Of a stretch of 21,077 nucleotides of DNA, positions 18,862 to 21,077 are shown in pieces. The notes under the pieces were generated by a model. It ran no database searches, was not told where the DNA came from, and was given only the letters and a program-made list of their open reading frames with translations. Source of the stretch: a virus; IMG/VR virus record IMGVR_UViG_3300025860_000112, positions 1 through 21,077 of that record; one strand, written 5' to 3'. Both the position numbers and the translations under genes were made by a program. How positions within the stretch are numbered: the first letter of the stretch is position 1; the number at the start of each line of letters is the position of its first letter.

Positions 18862-19175
18862 TCATCACCGCCAGCCGATAGTATTGATGTTAGCACTAAG
18901 CCAACAGCGGTAATCCCAGATGTAACACCAGCCGACCAGAGAAATTCACCTACTTGCTTTTCAGATACATCATTCCCTCCCGCCCTTATTACAGGGGTAA
19001 TAATAGCTATCATCTGAGATGTTGTAAGCAAACCTTCAGATAAGGCTTGAGTGACTTTTACAATGCCCATGCCGCATGATTGCTCAATACGAACAGCAAC
19101 ATCCAAAGTCACTTTCCCTTTATATTTCTTCTCCCCCAGAACTATCTCTAGCTCCCCGCGCTTTGGATTTGACAT
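18828..19175 (-). CDS. tail assembly chaperone G-like (GTA gp10-like, Phage_TAC_11)
   Basis: 115 residues: GELEIVLGEKKYKGKVTLDVAVRIEQSCGMGIVKVTQALSEGLLTTSQMIAIITPVIRAGG...SEKQVGEFLWSAG is the pattern of the GTA-family chaperone PF11836. It coats the tape measure during tail assembly. AAGGAG precedes ATG 19175 by 7 bases. It overlaps the preceding gene by 56 bases. Its last eight codons follow the slippery GGGAAAC site, so its stop at 18828 ends the short form only. Confidence 0.88.
   Translation of the reverse strand: MSNPKRGELEIVLGEKKYKGKVTLDVAVRIEQSCGMGIVKVTQALSEGLLTTSQMIAIITPVIRAGGNDVSEKQVGEFLWSAGVTSGITAVGLVLTSILSAGGDEGNEEQAEVLL
18855..18861 (-). promoter_or_regulatory. programmed -1 frameshift site GGGAAAC
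   Basis: Read in the G frame, the codons are GAG GGA AAC; the heptamer G-GGA-AAC fits X-XXY-YYZ exactly and differs from lambda's GGGAAAG only in the last base. Shifting back one gives GGG AAA and opens the T frame, which runs 73 more codons to TAA at 18636-18634. The two TGA stops of the T frame lie just upstream of the site, so the slip must occur at or after it. I see only a weak GGCGG/CTGCC pairing downstream; a stimulatory pseudoknot is not evident. Confidence 0.85.
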
Positions 19176-19392
19176 CCTCTTTCTCCTTGGCTTCTACCAA
19201 TAGTTCTTCGCCCCTTTGGGCTACGTCATTAACGGTTGCGGCGGTATATGTTTGACCACCGCACTTAAACTTCCCATCGGCCTTTAACTCTGAGGCGGGT
19301 GGGATATTAAAGATGGTGGCATCTTCACTAGACTTCATTTGTCCATTAAAGGTTTTGCCACCAACTTCAATTTCTACATCAACCCAAGACAT
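19120..19392 (-). CDS. tail-module hypothetical protein (90 aa)
   Basis: MSWVDVEIEVGGKTFNGQMKSSEDATIFNIPPASELKADGKFKCGGQTYTAATVNDVAQRGEELLVEA: a small beta-rich domain followed by a charged, flexible C-terminus (KEKEDVKSKARGARDSSGGEE). I know no function. Its position between major tail protein and chaperone suggests a tail decoration, a minor tube component or an additional chaperone. Its stop is 55 bases inside the chaperone gene. Confidence 0.7.
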   Translation of the reverse strand: MSWVDVEIEVGGKTFNGQMKSSEDATIFNIPPASELKADGKFKCGGQTYTAATVNDVAQRGEELLVEAKEKEDVKSKARGARDSSGGEEI

Positions 19393-19395
19393 TCA

Positions 19396-19809
19396 TTACA
19401 CCGTAGCAAATGTGATTGTGCCAGAGCTTTCAAAGCTAAAGCTGTAAGTCACTTCACCATTGTACTCGCCGCCATATTCAAGGGTGGTCAACATAAATGC
19501 ACCTGTAAACGTGCCAAAGTCAGGCACAAGGAACTGATAGTTTGTTAAGGCTGATACGTTAAATTTGCCCTTAAGTGTTGTTTCTGAGGCTGAATCAGTG
19601 AATACGCCACTACCTGACACACTGATAGAGTTAACTCCGCCCTGCGCCAAGATGGTTCTAGCACCACTTGAATCTTTATTCGTCACATCAACCATCTCAT
19701 CATTCAAGGTTAATGAGGTTGAACGCATACCGCCGATTGTTGTGAAAGCCTCTGGGCTTGCGCCATCACCGATTTTCATTAACAGGGCTGAACCTTTTTG
19801 TGCCGCCAT
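19396..19809 (-). CDS. major tail (tube) protein
   Basis: 137 residues: MAAQKGSALLMKIGDGASPEAFTTIGGMRSTSLTLNDEMVDVTNKDSSGARTILAQGGVNSISVSGSGVFTD, then the C-terminal strands LTTLEYGGEYNGEVTYSFSFESSGTITF. This is the phi13/TIGR02126-type major tail protein (PF06199-like), matching GTA gp9. Hexameric rings of it stack into the tail tube. The gene follows the terminator gene by 12 bases. Confidence 0.9.
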   Translation of the reverse strand: MAAQKGSALLMKIGDGASPEAFTTIGGMRSTSLTLNDEMVDVTNKDSSGARTILAQGGVNSISVSGSGVFTDSASETTLKGKFNVSALTNYQFLVPDFGTFTGAFMLTTLEYGGEYNGEVTYSFSFESSGTITFATV

Positions 19810-19821
19810 GTCTAGTCTCCT

Positions 19822-20232
19822 TTAATTGTCTGACACAACAGCACGAAATCTCATGACACCATGCCGTGTAATACCATCACCCTCTGTAAGTGTCGTTTGA
19901 AACTCATGTTTCAAGTTCACCCCAGAAGCACCCGAAACAGTATAACTCACATCGTTTAATGCGGTATATACCTGTTCCATAATTTCTTTTATATCACGGT
20001 TCCCACGATATTGCGACCATATATGAATGGTCAACGTATGTTCGTGTAAATCCTTGTCTTTGGCGGAAACATTAGTAGCTGTTTCATCCCCAATAACAAC
20101 ATAGGGATAAGCTGTATCTGTTGGCACATCATCAAATACCCCTGTAATAGCGTTTCCAGCGTAATCAGTGATGCTTGCGCCTGTTAGCTTGCTATATACC
20201 GCCTTTTGTAATTCCCAGCTATGTAGTGCCAT
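19822..20232 (-). CDS. tail terminator, DUF3168
   Basis: 136 residues: ELQKAVYSKLTG, a VFDDVPTDTAYPYVVIGDETATN block, the HEHTLTIHIWSQYRGNRDIKEIMEQVYTAL motif, and C-terminal strands ending GVMRFRAVVSDN. This is the DUF3168 family that caps the tail tube and joins it to the head (GTA gp8 type). Start overlaps the upstream stop by one base. Confidence 0.9.
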   Translation of the reverse strand: MALHSWELQKAVYSKLTGASITDYAGNAITGVFDDVPTDTAYPYVVIGDETATNVSAKDKDLHEHTLTIHIWSQYRGNRDIKEIMEQVYTALNDVSYTVSGASGVNLKHEFQTTLTEGDGITRHGVMRFRAVVSDN

Positions 20233-20651
20233 TATTTAGCCTTCACTATCTGTTTAGCCAAACGCCTTATCTTTGGCTTGTTTTCTTCTAACGCGGGGTG
20301 CATGAAGGGTCTAGCCGCCATTTTAGATGTGCCAAACTCTAATGCCTCAGAATAATCCGCGCGGCTCTCTACATTAGCCCCTAGTCCGTCAGGGTCTATA
20401 TCTAAAACAATATTTTGAACAAGAAACCCTTGGTCTGTTTTCGGCGGCTCACCCGCCGCTGACCTTTGCCCTGTTTTGCCGCCTCTTGTATAAAACGCTC
20501 CACTGCGGCTTCCCTGATTTATAGATTGAACGGCTGTATTTCGCACCAAATTACCAGCCCTACCTACCAAAGCCTTCAAATTAGCCTCATAATCCTTCAA
20601 AGCAGAGCCGTAGCGGGGCTTGCTGATGATTTTGGTAGTTACCCTAGCCAT
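20232..20651 (-). CDS. HK97 gp10-family tail completion protein
   Basis: 139 residues. MARVTTKIISKPRYGSALKDYEANLKALVGRAGNLVRNTAVQSI, then SGAFYTRGGKTGQRSAAGEPPKTDQGFLVQNI, ANVESRADYSEALEFGTSKMAARPFMHPALEE. The Y-x-x-x-L-E-F-G-T-x-x-M-x-A-R-P-F-M-x-P-A block is the signature of this family, which acts at the head-tail junction and in tail completion. The order adaptor, gp10-like, terminator is standard. Confidence 0.92.
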   Translation of the reverse strand: MARVTTKIISKPRYGSALKDYEANLKALVGRAGNLVRNTAVQSINQGSRSGAFYTRGGKTGQRSAAGEPPKTDQGFLVQNIVLDIDPDGLGANVESRADYSEALEFGTSKMAARPFMHPALEENKPKIRRLAKQIVKAK

Positions 20652-20998
20652 TACGTTGCAACGCCTTCCTCGGCTAAAATTTCAAGGTATTTATCACGCT
20701 CATCTTTATTTTCAATTCTGCGGATATTGAAGAAACGATTGTAAGATGTGCCATCTACTGTAAAGGCATAAAGTATTCTGTGCGCTACTGTAAGGTCGCG
20801 CCTATGTCTAATTGTGATTTTATGGGTTGTCCTAGCTTCATTCTGGTCGCCAAAGAAACTTTCGCCCCCGCCCTGTGCTTCTATTCTGCCAAATGTCGTG
20901 GCAAATGTTGAGAACGTGCCACCGTTACCCCCGCCACCATCAGCGGATGTTGATTTGCTTTGAAGCTGTAGAGAATGTTGCATCTTACCGATTGCCAT
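20651..20998 (-). CDS. head-tail adaptor (SPP1 gp16/TIGR01563-like)
   Basis: 115 residues: a beta-barrel protein with GRIEAQGGGESFFGDQNEARTTHKITIRHRRDL and YAFTVDGTSYNRFFNIRRIENKDERDKYLEILAEEGV. The H-K-I-x-I-R-x-R and I-x-N-x-D-E-R-x-x-Y-L blocks are typical. It closes the portal-connector stack beneath the head. ATG 20998 overlaps the preceding stop by one base (TAATG). Confidence 0.9.
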   Translation of the reverse strand: MAIGKMQHSLQLQSKSTSADGGGGNGGTFSTFATTFGRIEAQGGGESFFGDQNEARTTHKITIRHRRDLTVAHRILYAFTVDGTSYNRFFNIRRIENKDERDKYLEILAEEGVAT

Positions 20999-21077
20999 TA
21001 GTAGCCCCCACTAAATGCGCTAACTCCATATCTCATAATGACGTATGGCTGAAGCAATGATGTTACCAAGGCGGGTA
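20998..21077 (-). CDS. C-terminal end of upstream head-tail connector gene (partial)
   Basis: Twenty-five residues are visible, ALVTSLLQPYVIMRYGVSAFSGGY, ending at TAA 21000-20998, one base overlapping the adaptor start. By position this should be the GTA gp6-type or HK97 gp6-like connector, but the fragment is too short to prove it. Confidence 0.55.
   Translation of the reverse strand, partial: PALVTSLLQPYVIMRYGVSAFSGGY

Noticed and set aside
1-21077. CRISPR array, insertion sequence or integrase/attachment site
   Set aside because: No regularly spaced repeats, no transposase, no integrase frame and no recognisable attachment core were seen on either strand.

Overview
This window looks like part of the genome of a tailed, long-tailed (siphovirus-type) bacteriophage or an induced prophage. 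I infer an alphaproteobacterial, probably marine, host. The tail block matches the order known from the Rhodobacter gene transfer agent (GTA): head-tail adaptor, HK97 gp10-like protein, DUF3168 terminator, major tail protein, two-part tail assembly chaperone, tape measure, DUF2460 distal tail protein. The lysis block has a GTA-type three-helix holin. The DNA is AT-leaning, genes are packed with 1-50 base overlaps, and most starts follow an AGGAG-type ribosome site. I see no integrase, no rRNA or tRNA gene and no CRISPR array. Host assignment rests on family resemblance recalled from memory, not on a search.

Layout. (1) 1-1927, minus strand: replication pair, a winged-helix initiator followed by a TOPRIM primase-helicase that runs off the left edge. 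(2) 2015-3556, plus: a promoter/operator and three genes, ending at a likely hairpin terminator. (3) 3597-5225, minus: an early cluster starting with a Cro-like regulator, then a DUF1064 nuclease-like protein, membrane proteins (one with an EF-hand loop) and two small overlapping genes. (4) 5226-5329: divergent control region with a perfect 6+6 inverted repeat. (5) 5330-8313, plus: recombination operon (RecB-like exonuclease, ERF annealing protein, protein with an SSB-like acidic tip, HNH-like protein, conserved small proteins, AlpA-like regulator), closed by a terminator. (6) 8365-12731, plus: accessory early genes (several HTH regulators, an IrrE-like zinc metallopeptidase candidate, a lipoprotein, a 2OG-Fe(II) oxygenase) from two further copies of the same promoter/operator. 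(7) 12741-21077, minus: late genes. Transcription runs from head-tail joining through tail genes to a lysis and accessory block with GH24 lysozyme, staphylococcal-type nuclease, 3TM holin and several small membrane or secreted proteins.

How it works together. Groups 2 and 6 appear to share a small regulon: three copies of a TTGACA promoter embedded in an 18-base imperfect palindrome, plus an unusual repeated translation leader (AAACCACGGAGACC) before at least five starts and a rearranged version before three more. The recombination operon encodes a full single-strand annealing set. The tail chaperone carries a textbook -1 slippery heptamer, GGGAAAC, joining the G-like gene to a downstream frame that has no usable start codon of its own before its conserved region. 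Tape-measure length (767 residues) suggests a tail of roughly 115 nm.

The points I would look at first are the repeated promoter-operator-leader cassette, the chaperone frameshift, the absence of GTA-type tail-tip genes after the distal tail protein, and the ImmA/IrrE-like and 2OG oxygenase genes in the accessory region.
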